NCBI RefSeq assembly: GCF_031458395.1
Contig: NZ_JAVDYJ010000001.1
Coordinates: forward strand, 868,001 to 932,000
Reading direction: 5' to 3'
Origin: Enteractinococcus fodinae
GTDB taxonomy: Bacteria > Actinomycetota > Actinomycetes > Actinomycetales > Micrococcaceae
DNA length: 64,000 bases
Part shown: positions 8,250-17,242 of the stretch, piece after piece
Position numbering within the stretch: the first letter of the stretch is position 1
Layout: each line of letters begins with the position of its first letter
Position numbers and translations under genes: made by a program
Notes under the pieces: model-generated
What the model saw: the letters and a program-made list of their open reading frames with translations, nothing else
Databases searched by the model: none
Told to the model about the DNA's origin: nothing

Positions 8250-8438
8250 CGATCTGCCCTGGAACGGTCGGGTTGCCACTGCTCTTCCGAACATGCCGTG
8301 TTGTCACAGGAAGCATGTTCCGGGCAAGATCTTGTTCGGTGATTGAGCGAGGCGTAAAATTTCTTGCAGCGGTCAACCCCGAACGTCTATGACGCATGAC
8401 AGAAGCAGCGAGGGTAACCATATGGACCCGGTGCGGAC

Positions 8439-9407
8439 ATGACACCCCACGATGCAGCTGGCCCTACGTTAGCTGTCGAAACGCAAAATCTGACTCAACG
8501 GTTTGGTCGTAGCGTCGCCGTTGATAATCTCAGCTTGCAGATCGCCCAAGGTGGGGTCCATGCCTTGCTGGGGCCAAACGGTGCCGGAAAAACTACGGTC
8601 ATCCGCGTTCTAACCACCCTACTTCGCTCCACGAGCGGACACGCCACAGTGCTTGGTTACGATGTCGTCACCCAAGCTGCCCAGGTTCGGCAACGGATCG
8701 CACTGACCGGTCAATTCGCCTCGCTCGATGAAGACCTCACCGGTCTGGAAAACCTGGCAATCTTGGCACGGCTACGGGGTCTGCGCGGACGTGCTGCCAA
8801 GAACCGGGCGGGAGTCATGCTTGATGCGTTTGGCCTGTCTGAAGCCGCTAGCCGCCAGGTGAGAAACTACTCCGGCGGTATGCGGCGTCGCCTCGACATT
8901 GCCGCCTCGCTCTTGGTCCGCCCCGAACTACTCTTCCTCGATGAACCCACGACCGGCTTAGATCCGCGGAGTCGAAATGATGTTTGGCAGGCCATCCGTA
9001 CGCTGGTCAGTGCTGGCACGACCGTCATTTTGACCACCCAGTATCTAGAAGAGGCTGACCAACTGGCCGATCGTGTCACCGTCCTGGCCAAGGGTCGCAT
9101 TGCAGCCGAGGGTACCCCTTCCGAACTCAAAAAGATAGTGGGATCGGGCATCCTCCAGATCCGTTTCGACCAAGCCGACCACGCTCGGCTCGCCATGGAC
9201 CAGCTCGACCAGCGGCACACGAACCTCGCCGAACTCAACAGCGAAGGGCTGACCGTGCGGGTACGGATGACTGATACCTCCGAGGCCGCCATCCTGGTCT
9301 CGCAGCTGCAACAAGACGGTCTGCACATCACTGAATTCTCCTTGGGACAGCCCAGTCTCGATGAAGTATTCCTAGCACTGACCGCTCCGCAAGCTTCCAA
9401 GGAGTAA
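8439..9407 (+). CDS. DrrA-type ABC exporter ATP-binding protein
   Basis: 322 residues with a complete ABC cassette: Walker A GPNGAGKTT, signature YSGGMRRRLDIAAS, Walker B LLFLDEPTTGLDP, followed by the roughly 90-residue C-terminal domain typical of the daunorubicin-resistance (DrrA) subfamily. It powers export through the permease encoded seven bases downstream. Likely cargo is a drug, lipid or secondary metabolite; nothing in the neighbourhood specifies it. Confidence 0.9.
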   Translation: MTPHDAAGPTLAVETQNLTQRFGRSVAVDNLSLQIAQGGVHALLGPNGAGKTTVIRVLTTLLRSTSGHATVLGYDVVTQAAQVRQRIALTGQFASLDEDLTGLENLAILARLRGLRGRAAKNRAGVMLDAFGLSEAASRQVRNYSGGMRRRLDIAASLLVRPELLFLDEPTTGLDPRSRNDVWQAIRTLVSAGTTVILTTQYLEEADQLADRVTVLAKGRIAAEGTPSELKKIVGSGILQIRFDQADHARLAMDQLDQRHTNLAELNSEGLTVRVRMTDTSEAAILVSQLQQDGLHITEFSLGQPSLDEVFLALTAPQASKE

Positions 9408-9414
9408 CACAACG

Positions 9415-10248
9415 ATGAACGCTAAACCCAGCGCGGAAGCACGTGTCGTACGACTCGACGATACGCTTGATACTCATCAACAAGTCGAGCTTCTCGGACC
9501 CGGGCGCGCGGTACTGACCTTCACGTGGCGCTCTCTGCTCAAGATCCGGCACGTCCCCGAACAACTGCTAGACGCCGTGTTGTATCCGGTGTTATTTGTG
9601 CTGATGTTCGTCTACGTCTTAGGCGGTGCGATCAGCGGCACGCCCGAAGACTACCTGCAGTACGCACTTCCCGGGATACTGGCCCAAACGATCATCTTCC
9701 TGACGATCTACACCGCGATGACCATCAACGCCGATATCCAAAAGGGCGTCTTCGAAAGATATCGTACTCAGCCCGTGTGGCGCCCCGCCCACTTGGTCGG
9801 AGCGCTGCTGGCCGATATGCTGCGGTACGGTATCGCCACCGTACTGACCCTCATTGTGGGATTCGTTCTCGGGTACCGCGCTTCGGGTGGACTCCTCGGT
9901 GTCCTCGCCGGGGTGGGACTGCTGTTCCTGTTTTGTTTTGCGCTGAGTTGGATGTGGCTTGTGGTCGGCTTGAAAGTCCGCACACCAAGCGCAGTCCAGG
10001 GCGTCTCGGTGCTGATCTTGTTTCCGCTCACGTTTGTGAGTTCCGCCTATGCGCCACCCGAAACGATGCCGACGTGGTTACAAGCCTTCGTTAACGTCAA
10101 TCCGGTAACCCACGTTGTTGACACGCTGCGCGATTTCATGAATAACGAGGCGACGCTGTCGGGCGTGCTGATACTACTAGGAATGACCGCTGTGATCATT
10201 GCGATCTTCGCTCCCATTGCTCTGCGAATTTACAACCGCATTTCCTGA
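9415..10248 (+). CDS. DrrB-type ABC-2 family permease
   Basis: 277 residues with about six membrane helices (the first near residues 50-75) and the ABC-2 signature region FPLTFVSSAYAPPETMPTWLQAFVNVNPVTH, characteristic of DrrB-like permeases. ATG follows AAGGAG within the end of the ATP-binding gene, so the two are co-translated. Forms the membrane channel of the exporter. Confidence 0.9.
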   Translation: MNAKPSAEARVVRLDDTLDTHQQVELLGPGRAVLTFTWRSLLKIRHVPEQLLDAVLYPVLFVLMFVYVLGGAISGTPEDYLQYALPGILAQTIIFLTIYTAMTINADIQKGVFERYRTQPVWRPAHLVGALLADMLRYGIATVLTLIVGFVLGYRASGGLLGVLAGVGLLFLFCFALSWMWLVVGLKVRTPSAVQGVSVLILFPLTFVSSAYAPPETMPTWLQAFVNVNPVTHVVDTLRDFMNNEATLSGVLILLGMTAVIIAIFAPIALRIYNRIS

Positions 10249-10500
10249 TTTAGCCTTGCGAATCAGAGCCAGAACGTGCCGAAACCTACACTGGCCTAGC
10301 GCTGGAAACGTGCCCTCGTAGGTTAGTATCATGGAGTTGTGGCCGCGTTATGCGCCACCGACAGCGCTTCCAGATCTGAGAATCTGAATCACTGTGGAGA
10401 GGACTGAACTTCTCAGGACATGTCCACGTGGGGTGCTGCGCTAACCAGCGCGTTAACCTCGCAGCCGATCTGATCGATCGGCATTTTGAAAGGATATGTC

Positions 10501-10869
10501 ATGGCAACCAAAGACGAGAAGAATCTGCAGAAAGTCCTCAACAAGATTGCAAAAATGCAGGAACCTGAGCGGTCCGTCATGCAGCGTATGCACGAGGTCA
10601 TCACCACGGCGGCGCCTCACCTTAAAGCACGCATTTGGTACGGCATGCCAGGTTATGCCCTCAGTGCCAGCAGTGCGGTGTTGGTGTTTTTCCGCAAGGA
10701 CGACCTGATGACTCTCGGGATCAGTGAAAAAGCTGAGCTGAAACCAGCCGGTGGCAAAGATGGCCTGCTGATTCCAGCGGCCTGGTATTTCGAAGCACTC
10801 GATGAGGTCACTGAAAAGCGAGTGGCCGAGATCGTTCGAGCTGTAGTCCCTGTATCAGAGTCCATCTAG
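10501..10869 (+). CDS. DUF1801 (YdhG-like) protein
   Basis: 122 residues; ATG 10501 has GAAAGGA six bases upstream. The sequence MHEVITTAAPHLKARIWYGMPGYAL and FFRKDDLMTLGIS matches the DUF1801/YdhG fold, small proteins once called iron chaperones in Bacillus. The biochemical role is unclear. Stands alone, about 250 bases after the exporter, with a strong hairpin after the stop. Confidence 0.75.
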   Translation: MATKDEKNLQKVLNKIAKMQEPERSVMQRMHEVITTAAPHLKARIWYGMPGYALSASSAVLVFFRKDDLMTLGISEKAELKPAGGKDGLLIPAAWYFEALDEVTEKRVAEIVRAVVPVSESI

Positions 10870-10891
10870 TATCGATTCCGCAAACCGCTGC

Positions 10892-10924
10892 GGCGGCCTC
10901 TGCTGGCATCCAGCAGAGGCCGCC
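10892..10924 (+). terminator. perfect 15-bp hairpin after the DUF1801 gene
   Basis: Arms 10892-10906 and 10910-10924 are exact reverse complements around a CAT loop. There is no T-run. It lies 23 bases past the DUF1801 stop and probably ends that transcript; it may also serve the minus strand. Confidence 0.6.
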
Positions 10925-10928
10925 AAAG

Positions 10929-10979
10929 CGTCACCACGATGCGGGTGCCATCCGCAAACGCTACACGCCCGTAGCGCAG
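10929..10979 (-). pseudogene. relic of a DUF4287-type gene (short fragment)
   Basis: On the minus strand these bases read LRYGRVAFADGTRIVVT, which aligns with WRYWRVALADGTRVVVN (residues 127-143) of the protein at 5552-6097, 12 of 17 identical. Upstream the matching frame hits a TGA within 12 codons and similarity moves to another frame. Downstream it continues into unrelated sequence and stops. This is a fragment of a decayed paralogue. Confidence 0.6.
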
Positions 10980-11022
10980 CGATACCAGCAGTATCCGAAG
11001 GCTGAATCAGGTGTTCTTTGGA

Positions 11023-12234
11023 TCAGCCAACAAATGTGTGCGGATAGTCTGCCGAACGACCTTGAAAACTCAAGATGCTCGGGTTTTTAATCATGCCATC
11101 TTGGATCTCTATTGCACGAGCTACCGTAGAACTTTCTGCCCAAGCTGCAGGACCTTCCATGACGGTGCGAAGGTACGGCAACAGTGCCTCACTGATTTCC
11201 CACGTGGCGGAGTTCCACAGGTAGGACGGGCTGTGATCCACGGCGTAGTAGTTCACTTCATGCCCCACGGTAAACGTCGGGTCCTCAAATTCGGTGGGTT
11301 TGGCCCATTCAAAGCCCATGCCTTCATCACACGACACGTCAATGATCAGGCTGCCAGCGTCGAAATGTTTGAGATCTTCCGTGCGCAGGTAGGTCATCGG
11401 TGCCGCAACATTTTGGAGCGTACAGTTGACGACTATGTCGTGGCTGGCCAAGAACTCCGGTAACAGCACGTCGCCATCTTCTGTGGGCACCGTGCTGAGA
11501 TAGGCTGCGCCATCGTCGGTGTTGAGCTGGGTGATGTGTGCTGCGTGTATTGGTGAGCCGACGGCGGCGACACCCCGCTGGGTTAGCACCTGAACGTCGT
11601 GGATCCCGTGGGCTTTGAGCGCGGTGACGGCGCCTCGTGCCGTGGCTCCGAAGCCTATGACGACCGCGCTGCGTCGGGGACCGTAATCGCCGGTGTATCC
11701 GACCAGACTCAGTGCGTGCAGGACCGAAGCGTAGCCAGCAAGCTCATTATTTTTATGGAACACATGCAGGTTGAAATCACCCCGACTGGTCCAGTGATTC
11801 ATCGCCTCAAAAGCGATCAACGTGAGCCGATTATCGATGGCGGTTTGGGTGATCTCTGTGTCCTGAACACAATGCGGCCATCCCCATAGAACGCGACCCG
11901 CCGGTATGGCGCCCATATCCTCAGCCTGCGGTTTCGGCAGCACCAACACGTCAGCGGCTTCGAGGACTTCCGAACGTTCAGCGACGCGCCCGACGCGCGC
12001 CTCAACGTAACCAGGTTCAAGTTGGAAATCCGCGCCGTAACCCCGTTCGACGATCATCCGAGCACGCACGTCTGCGTCGATGCGATCCAAATGATGAGGA
12101 TGAATCGGAAGGCGCTTTTCGTTCTCCATCGACGAGCTGCCAAGAAGCCCGAGCATCAACAGCGACTTTTGTGGCGGGCTACTGTGTGCTGCAGCGACTG
12201 GGGTTGGAGAAAAGTGATCAGTGGTACCGGGCAT
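11023..12234 (-). CDS. N5-(carboxyethyl)ornithine synthase-like opine dehydrogenase
   Basis: 403 residues; start supported by AAGGAGGG five bases upstream on the minus strand. The N-terminal half (ENEKRLPIHPHHLDRI) and the Rossmann segment (VVIGFGATARGAVTALKAHG, about residues 190-210) belong to the alanine dehydrogenase/PNT superfamily. The overall pattern, with FEAMNHW and HEVNYYAVDHSPSYLWNSATWE, fits N5-(carboxyethyl)ornithine synthase (Lactococcus CeoS), which condenses pyruvate with ornithine or lysine using NADPH. Could alternatively be a divergent saccharopine dehydrogenase-type enzyme. No biosynthetic cluster surrounds it. Confidence 0.6.
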   Translation of the reverse strand: MPGTTDHFSPTPVAAAHSSPPQKSLLMLGLLGSSSMENEKRLPIHPHHLDRIDADVRARMIVERGYGADFQLEPGYVEARVGRVAERSEVLEAADVLVLPKPQAEDMGAIPAGRVLWGWPHCVQDTEITQTAIDNRLTLIAFEAMNHWTSRGDFNLHVFHKNNELAGYASVLHALSLVGYTGDYGPRRSAVVIGFGATARGAVTALKAHGIHDVQVLTQRGVAAVGSPIHAAHITQLNTDDGAAYLSTVPTEDGDVLLPEFLASHDIVVNCTLQNVAAPMTYLRTEDLKHFDAGSLIIDVSCDEGMGFEWAKPTEFEDPTFTVGHEVNYYAVDHSPSYLWNSATWEISEALLPYLRTVMEGPAAWAESSTVARAIEIQDGMIKNPSILSFQGRSADYPHTFVG

Positions 12235-12447
12235 GCGCCCTCCTTATTGTGGAACCCAGGTCGGCTCCGACCTTGAGTCTACGCCGCTTACGGCTAATGC
12301 CAATTCGGGCAGCGGCATAGTGGACGCAGCTTGGGCCACGTCAAGAAGCAAACATTTCAGGTACCGAGTGAACCAGTGACACGACCCGCCCGTTACCGCC
12401 TAGTCTGGAACGAGAACTATCTGAGATACGAGAGGTGGCAAGGGCAC

Positions 12448-14166
12448 ATGCAGACACTAGAGGACCGCTGGGAAGCTTCATATGACCCTAGGGTTCGGCG
12501 GCACCTGGACTACCCAACCGGCTCGCTTGTCGATGAATTTCTCAAGGCGTGCCATACCTACGCGGACAAACCGGCATTGGATTTCTTTGGTGCCAGAACA
12601 CGGTATGCCGAGCTTTCCGAACAGGTCGAAGGCCTAGCATTTGCCCTCCACACGATGGGTATCGGCAAGGGCTCTCGCGTCGCCCTGCTCATGCCAACCT
12701 GTCCACAACATGTCGTGGCGTTTTACGCAGTGCTGCGCGCCGGAGCCACCGTTGTGGAACACAACCCGTTGAGCTCGCCCGAGGAACTTGAACAGCTCTT
12801 TGCAGACCACAGCGCTGAGGTTGCGATCGTGTGGGACGCTGCCGCAGAAAAACTGCTGCAACTCCCGGAACCCGTTCGCCCTCGTGTGGTGGTGTCAGTC
12901 AACTTGATCGAAGAGATGCCCCGACTCAAACGAGCGCTGCTGCGCCTGCCATTGTCCAAGGCGCGGGCATCACGCGAGCAACTGAGCCAGCCGGCGCCAC
13001 CACAAGCCGTGCCGTACTCCCAACTGTTGCGCAGCAAGGGCCGGGCACCGGAAGTATTGCGCCCCAGCGCCGAAGACGTGGCGTTGTTGCTGTACACTTC
13101 GGGCACTACCGGCACGCCTAAGGGTGTGCCCCTGACCCACGCCAACTTGCTCGCCACCACAACTCAAGCCAAGGAGTGGGTCACGACGATCGTTCCTGGT
13201 GAAGAAGTCTTCATGGCATGCTTGCCGCTGTTTCATGTCTTCGGGTGCTCCTTGTCGATGAATGCTGGGATCAGCGTGGGTGCGATGATTCACCTGATTC
13301 CCAAGCCCGAAACAGGTCTGATCTTAGATGCCATCAAGCGTCGGCCACCGACCACCATGATCGCCGTCCCGCCACTATTTCAGCGTATCGTCGACGGTGC
13401 CAAAGAACGGGGTGTCTCACTGGCTGAGATTCGCACTGGCGTCGCGGGTGCGATGCCCCTGCGACCCGAACTGATTACTGCCTGGGAAGACGCAGCCGGT
13501 GGGTATCTCATCGAAGGGTACGGTCTGTCAGAATGTTCGCCGATCGTTGCCGGAAATCCGGTCAATGCAACACGAACGGCGGGCTCGATTGGCGTGCCCT
13601 TCCCGGATACCGATGTCCGCCTTGCTGATCCAGAAGACCTAGACCGAGATGTCGAGCTTGGTGAACCCGGCGAGATTTTGGTCAAAGGACCGCAAGTATT
13701 TTCGGGGTATCACGAACGCCCGGAAGAAACTGCAGCTGCGTTCTACGACGGCTGGTTCCGCACCGGTGATATCGCAACAGCCGACGACAACGGTTTCCTG
13801 CGCATTGTGGACCGGTTGAAAGAAGTCGTCATCACCGGCGGGTTTAATGTCTACCCCTCTGAGGTAGAAAACGTCATTCGTACCCAAGATGGCATTGAAG
13901 ATAGCGCAGTCATCGGTCTGGTCAATGAGCAAGGCGACGAAGAAGTCATCGCCGCGCTCGTCACCGCTGACGGTCTCCTGCCTGACGTGGACCGCTTGCG
14001 GCACCTGCTCAAAGACAAACTCACGAGTTATAAAGTGCCCCGGCGCTTCCACGTGTTGGCCGAACTGCCGCGCAATGAGATGGGCAAGGTGCTGCGCCGC
14101 GAGGTCAAAAACCAATTACAGAAAGTGGACCGGCTCCGCAACGAAAAGCGTGACATCACACGCTGA
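12448..14166 (+). CDS. long-chain fatty-acid--CoA ligase (AMP-forming)
   Basis: 572 residues from ATG 12448, preceded by GAGAGGTGG; the frame is open further upstream to a TTG at 12331 but without a ribosome site. Carries all adenylate-forming motifs: LLYTSGTTGTPKGVPLTH (about residues 215-232), GYGLSECSP, the WFRTGDIA motif and the C-terminal PRNEMGKVLRR lysine. It activates a carboxylic acid, most likely a fatty acid, to the acyl-CoA. The end overlaps the convergent hydroxylase gene by 11 bases, so the two transcripts are mutually antisense at their tails. Confidence 0.88.
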   Translation: MQTLEDRWEASYDPRVRRHLDYPTGSLVDEFLKACHTYADKPALDFFGARTRYAELSEQVEGLAFALHTMGIGKGSRVALLMPTCPQHVVAFYAVLRAGATVVEHNPLSSPEELEQLFADHSAEVAIVWDAAAEKLLQLPEPVRPRVVVSVNLIEEMPRLKRALLRLPLSKARASREQLSQPAPPQAVPYSQLLRSKGRAPEVLRPSAEDVALLLYTSGTTGTPKGVPLTHANLLATTTQAKEWVTTIVPGEEVFMACLPLFHVFGCSLSMNAGISVGAMIHLIPKPETGLILDAIKRRPPTTMIAVPPLFQRIVDGAKERGVSLAEIRTGVAGAMPLRPELITAWEDAAGGYLIEGYGLSECSPIVAGNPVNATRTAGSIGVPFPDTDVRLADPEDLDRDVELGEPGEILVKGPQVFSGYHERPEETAAAFYDGWFRTGDIATADDNGFLRIVDRLKEVVITGGFNVYPSEVENVIRTQDGIEDSAVIGLVNEQGDEEVIAALVTADGLLPDVDRLRHLLKDKLTSYKVPRRFHVLAELPRNEMGKVLRREVKNQLQKVDRLRNEKRDITR

Positions 14167-15454
14167 CGTTCGAGGCGGGTGGAACGGGACGACGCGCCCA
14201 GCGCGGAATCTTTTCCGACCGGGGACCTACTCCCACGATAAATGCAGGAACAGCGCTCAGCCACGGCGCCCGTTGTAGAACTTGCGACACGAGTGCTGGT
14301 ACCTGCAGACTTCGGCGGTCTTGCAACACCGGCATAATGACCACAGCATGCGCGAGGCGTTGCAATCCCTGCAGCAAAATCGTGGGAACGAGTCGTCTGC
14401 GTTGCACTTGTGCGAGCAGTCGCTGACCCCCGTGGGTTCCGAAAATTCCGCGGCGTAGTGGGGTGGCCAATAACCGGGCCGCAGCTACGGCATCTTGAAT
14501 AGCCAGGTTGATACCGATGCCACCTACAGGCGACATGGCATGAGCGGCGTCGCCAATGCACAACACTCCGGGGCCGTACCAGCGGCGTAAGCGATCAACC
14601 CGCACAGCCAGATGCTTGACGTCGTCCATCGATTCGATGCTTGTGACCTCTTCGGCCACTTCGGGGAGCAGCTCAGCTGCTTGAGCTCGAAAAGCTTCGA
14701 TTCCCTGAGCGCGGATCTCAGCGTTAGCACCTTTAAGACCAAGCTGCGCCACCTGGAGATATCCTTCGCGAGGGATAACGATCGCAATGCGGTTTTGATA
14801 AGCCCGGGGGAGGAGCGCATTGCCAATATCGCGGCCGGTGTCGATGCGATACCACCACACATCGAAGCCGACAGGTGTTTCCTTGACCGGCAGCGAGGCG
14901 GCTCGTCGGACGGTGGACCAGCGACCGTCACATGCCACGGTCAGATCAGCCAGCAACCGACCCTCACCATCCGGCGAGCGGTAATCGACGCCTATAACGC
15001 GCCCCTTATCCCGAACCACATCGGTCACTTCATGTTGGGTCAGCAGCGTGAAATTTGGTTCAGTTGCTGCAGCCTCGGCAAGCAGATTCAGAAGATCCCA
15101 CTGCGGAACCATGGCGATATAACGATGCTGTACAGGTAACCGCCGAAAATCTACCAGGACCACCCCGTTGCCTTCGGCATCGGGTAACTGCAAATGCGAC
15201 AGCCGTGATTGCGGCAGGTCGTCAAACCGGTCAAACAGACCTAAGTCATCCAGTAGGGCCATGGTGCTGGGATGCACGGTGTCGCCACGAAAATCTCGCA
15301 GAAAGTCGGCGTGTTTCTCTAACACCGTGACCGATATACCAGCGCGAGCCAGCAACAGTCCAAGCACCAACCCGGCAGGTCCAGCTCCGGCAATAGCGCA
15401 CGTTGTTGTTCTGGTAGCAGGGCCTGAGCCGGATGAATCGTGTGAGGTAGCCAT
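14156..15454 (-). CDS. FAD-dependent aromatic hydroxylase-type oxidoreductase
   Basis: 432 residues of the p-hydroxybenzoate hydroxylase/UbiH group. AIAGAGPAGLVLGLLLARAG (about residues 20-39) is the FAD Rossmann loop, ACDGRWSTVRRA is the DG motif, and CIGDAAHAMSPVGGIGIN is the third flavin motif. Such enzymes hydroxylate aromatic rings or quinone precursors with NAD(P)H and oxygen. The substrate is unknown. A polypeptide tail of about 100 residues follows the core. Confidence 0.85.
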   Translation of the reverse strand: MATSHDSSGSGPATRTTTCAIAGAGPAGLVLGLLLARAGISVTVLEKHADFLRDFRGDTVHPSTMALLDDLGLFDRFDDLPQSRLSHLQLPDAEGNGVVLVDFRRLPVQHRYIAMVPQWDLLNLLAEAAATEPNFTLLTQHEVTDVVRDKGRVIGVDYRSPDGEGRLLADLTVACDGRWSTVRRAASLPVKETPVGFDVWWYRIDTGRDIGNALLPRAYQNRIAIVIPREGYLQVAQLGLKGANAEIRAQGIEAFRAQAAELLPEVAEEVTSIESMDDVKHLAVRVDRLRRWYGPGVLCIGDAAHAMSPVGGIGINLAIQDAVAAARLLATPLRRGIFGTHGGQRLLAQVQRRRLVPTILLQGLQRLAHAVVIMPVLQDRRSLQVPALVSQVLQRAPWLSAVPAFIVGVGPRSEKIPRWARRPVPPASNVSV

Positions 15455-15486
15455 GATGCGACACCCTTCGACAGGTGCGTTACATT

Positions 15487-16194
15487 TTACCTGCTTTGCT
15501 GAGTGCTGTTACGGCGCAGTCTGCGATCAAGCCGACGGAGTGCACTGCGCACGGTTGTTACCAGCACTCCGGTGCTTACCGCAGGGGCAGTTATAACACC
15601 GGCCAGCGGAAGTAAGCGGGCAGCGTCTGGGTTATCGGCTTGGCGGGCCGCTGCGGTGATCAGCACCAGTGACATGGCTTGCAGTCCCAACGCTTGGGCT
15701 GATGCTGTCACATCCACGGTCGACCGTGTATTTGAGGTGGTCGCACGTCGGGTAGCGATCTCGGCCCATAACCCTGCCCCAACAGAAAGCAGCACCGGAG
15801 TTGCCATCGCAGCGACACCGTTGCCCCAGCGGGTCGGGCGGAACGATAGGCCCCAGTTTGTCGGAAGTCGCTCGTAGCGCTGGGCAGTATAAGCCCCTGC
15901 GATGACCACAGCAGCGGCCCCTGCAAGCGGGCTGATGCGTAAGGCTTTGAGCGTGGCGGGTGGGATATGGTCAACCAGATCTGGAACGGAATCGTCGGGC
16001 CGCAACAGCCCGAGTCGAACCGCTACGGCACCGATATTCAGGTCCCACCCGATGCCAACGGTCCGGGGTACAAAAAGGTTTGGGTTCTCTGGTTCGAATG
16101 CACGAAGTCGAGCTTCAGGGTTGGTCAATCCAGCAAGAGAAACCGGGACGCCGAGCACGCGTCGTACGGCTTCTTCGGGTTGCGTTGTCGTCAT
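15487..16194 (-). CDS. DUF5808-like membrane protein
   Basis: 235 residues from ATG 16194 (GAAAGGA upstream). NLFVPRTVGIGWDLNIGAVAV matches the DUF5808 pattern, in which a short soluble segment precedes membrane helices. Several hydrophobic stretches follow (around residues 95-115, 140-160, 190-230). Its ATG overlaps the stop of the upstream PadR regulator (ATGA), so regulator and membrane protein are translated together. Function unknown. Confidence 0.65.
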   Translation of the reverse strand: MTTTQPEEAVRRVLGVPVSLAGLTNPEARLRAFEPENPNLFVPRTVGIGWDLNIGAVAVRLGLLRPDDSVPDLVDHIPPATLKALRISPLAGAAAVVIAGAYTAQRYERLPTNWGLSFRPTRWGNGVAAMATPVLLSVGAGLWAEIATRRATTSNTRSTVDVTASAQALGLQAMSLVLITAAARQADNPDAARLLPLAGVITAPAVSTGVLVTTVRSALRRLDRRLRRNSTQQSR

Positions 16195-16514
16195 AGCAGT
16201 CCTTTCAGCGCAGTGGATACGGCACCCACGAGAGCGCTCCATTCGCTCTGAAGATCCTTGAATCTTGCAGAGCCGCGGTCAGTTACCCGGTACACCTTGC
16301 GTGGCGGACCCACGGGAGATTCCTCCCAATGAGTTTCCAACATCCCGGTTTTGCGGAGCCGGGCAAGTAAGGGATAGAGCGTGCCTGAAGATAGGTCAGA
16401 GCCCAGTGTCTCCGTCAAGGTTTCCAACAGGGCCCCACCGTAGGTCGGCTGATCCTTCAGCGTCGCTAAGACGACGAGCTCAAGGACACCTTTTCGCATT
16501 TGCGATTCGGCCAC
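16191..16514 (-). CDS. PadR-family transcriptional regulator
   Basis: 107 residues. MRKGVLELVVLATLKDQPTYG is the typical PadR winged-helix N-terminus, followed by GTLYPLLARLRKTGMLE and the wing VYRVTDRGSARF. The C-terminal dimer helix is short, as in the subfamily-1 proteins. Translationally coupled to the DUF5808-like gene, which it probably controls along with itself. Confidence 0.88.
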   Translation of the reverse strand: MAESQMRKGVLELVVLATLKDQPTYGGALLETLTETLGSDLSSGTLYPLLARLRKTGMLETHWEESPVGPPRKVYRVTDRGSARFKDLQSEWSALVGAVSTALKGLL

Positions 16515-16590
16515 CGAACACCTTCTCTCCTACGCCTAGTACCTTGTAATACATAATAGTCGGAGTCGAGCCTCGTGACTAGAGCATGAG

Positions 16591-17031
16591 CTAATCCATC
16601 GGCGGGCGTTTTCGGTTCTGCTTGATCTCGGCACGCTGACGTTTTGCTGCTAGACGGCGGCGCTGTGACCCGCGGGTCGGTTTGGTTTTGCGGCGAACCG
16701 GTTGGGGTGCCAGGGCATCGCGCAACATGGAAGCCAGGCGCTGCCGAGCGGCTTTTCGATTCCGCAGCTGGGATCGGTGTTCCGAGGCCGTGACGGTAAG
16801 AGTGGTCTCGGACAGTCGCTGTTCGAGATTTCGAAGTACGCGATGGCGTTGAGTTTCGGTCAGTGCGGCCGTGGCGCCGAGGTCCAGGCTGAGTTGGACG
16901 CGCGAGTCGGTCGTGTTCACTCCCTGGCCGCCGGGCCCGGAGGCGTGCGTGAATTGTTCGACGAGGTCTTTGGCCGGCACGACGAGACCTTTGGGAATAC
17001 CCGGTCCAGCGGGTACAACGAGATCGTCCAT
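16591..17031 (-). CDS. arfB: ArfB/YaeJ-type peptidyl-tRNA hydrolase (ribosome rescue)
   Basis: 146 residues from ATG 17031; a GTG at 17073 is an alternative start. THASGPGGQGVNTTDSRVQL places the catalytic GGQ at about residues 35-37, as in class-I release factors. The protein lacks codon-recognition domains and ends in a lysine/arginine-rich tail (RKTKPTRGSQRRRLAAKRQ), which in ArfB enters the empty mRNA channel of stalled ribosomes. It releases nascent chains from non-stop complexes. Confidence 0.88.
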   Translation of the reverse strand: MDDLVVPAGPGIPKGLVVPAKDLVEQFTHASGPGGQGVNTTDSRVQLSLDLGATAALTETQRHRVLRNLEQRLSETTLTVTASEHRSQLRNRKAARQRLASMLRDALAPQPVRRKTKPTRGSQRRRLAAKRQRAEIKQNRKRPPMD

Positions 17032-17242
17032 AATGCCAGTGTGGCATATCCCGGGCGTGGGTTGAGATGGCACATATTGTCTGTGAAAGCTTATCTTCGA
17101 TACTGACGTATCCCAGCCTGAATGCCTCAGAGACGGGCTGCGTCCGTCACATCTGCTGGTGAGCTGAGAATCGGTGCTAGGTTACCCAACGTCATAACGC
17201 CACCAGCTCGTTGGCGTGCAGCAGAAGGGTGAAGTGGGACTT

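Noticed and set aside
8287-8325. 8-bp inverted repeat after the SDR gene
   Set aside because: Short stem, 16+ base loop and no T-run; too weak to call a terminator.
12331-12447. N-terminal extension of the acyl-CoA ligase from TTG
   Set aside because: ATG 12448 has a ribosome site and gives the usual family start; the upstream 39 codons have none.
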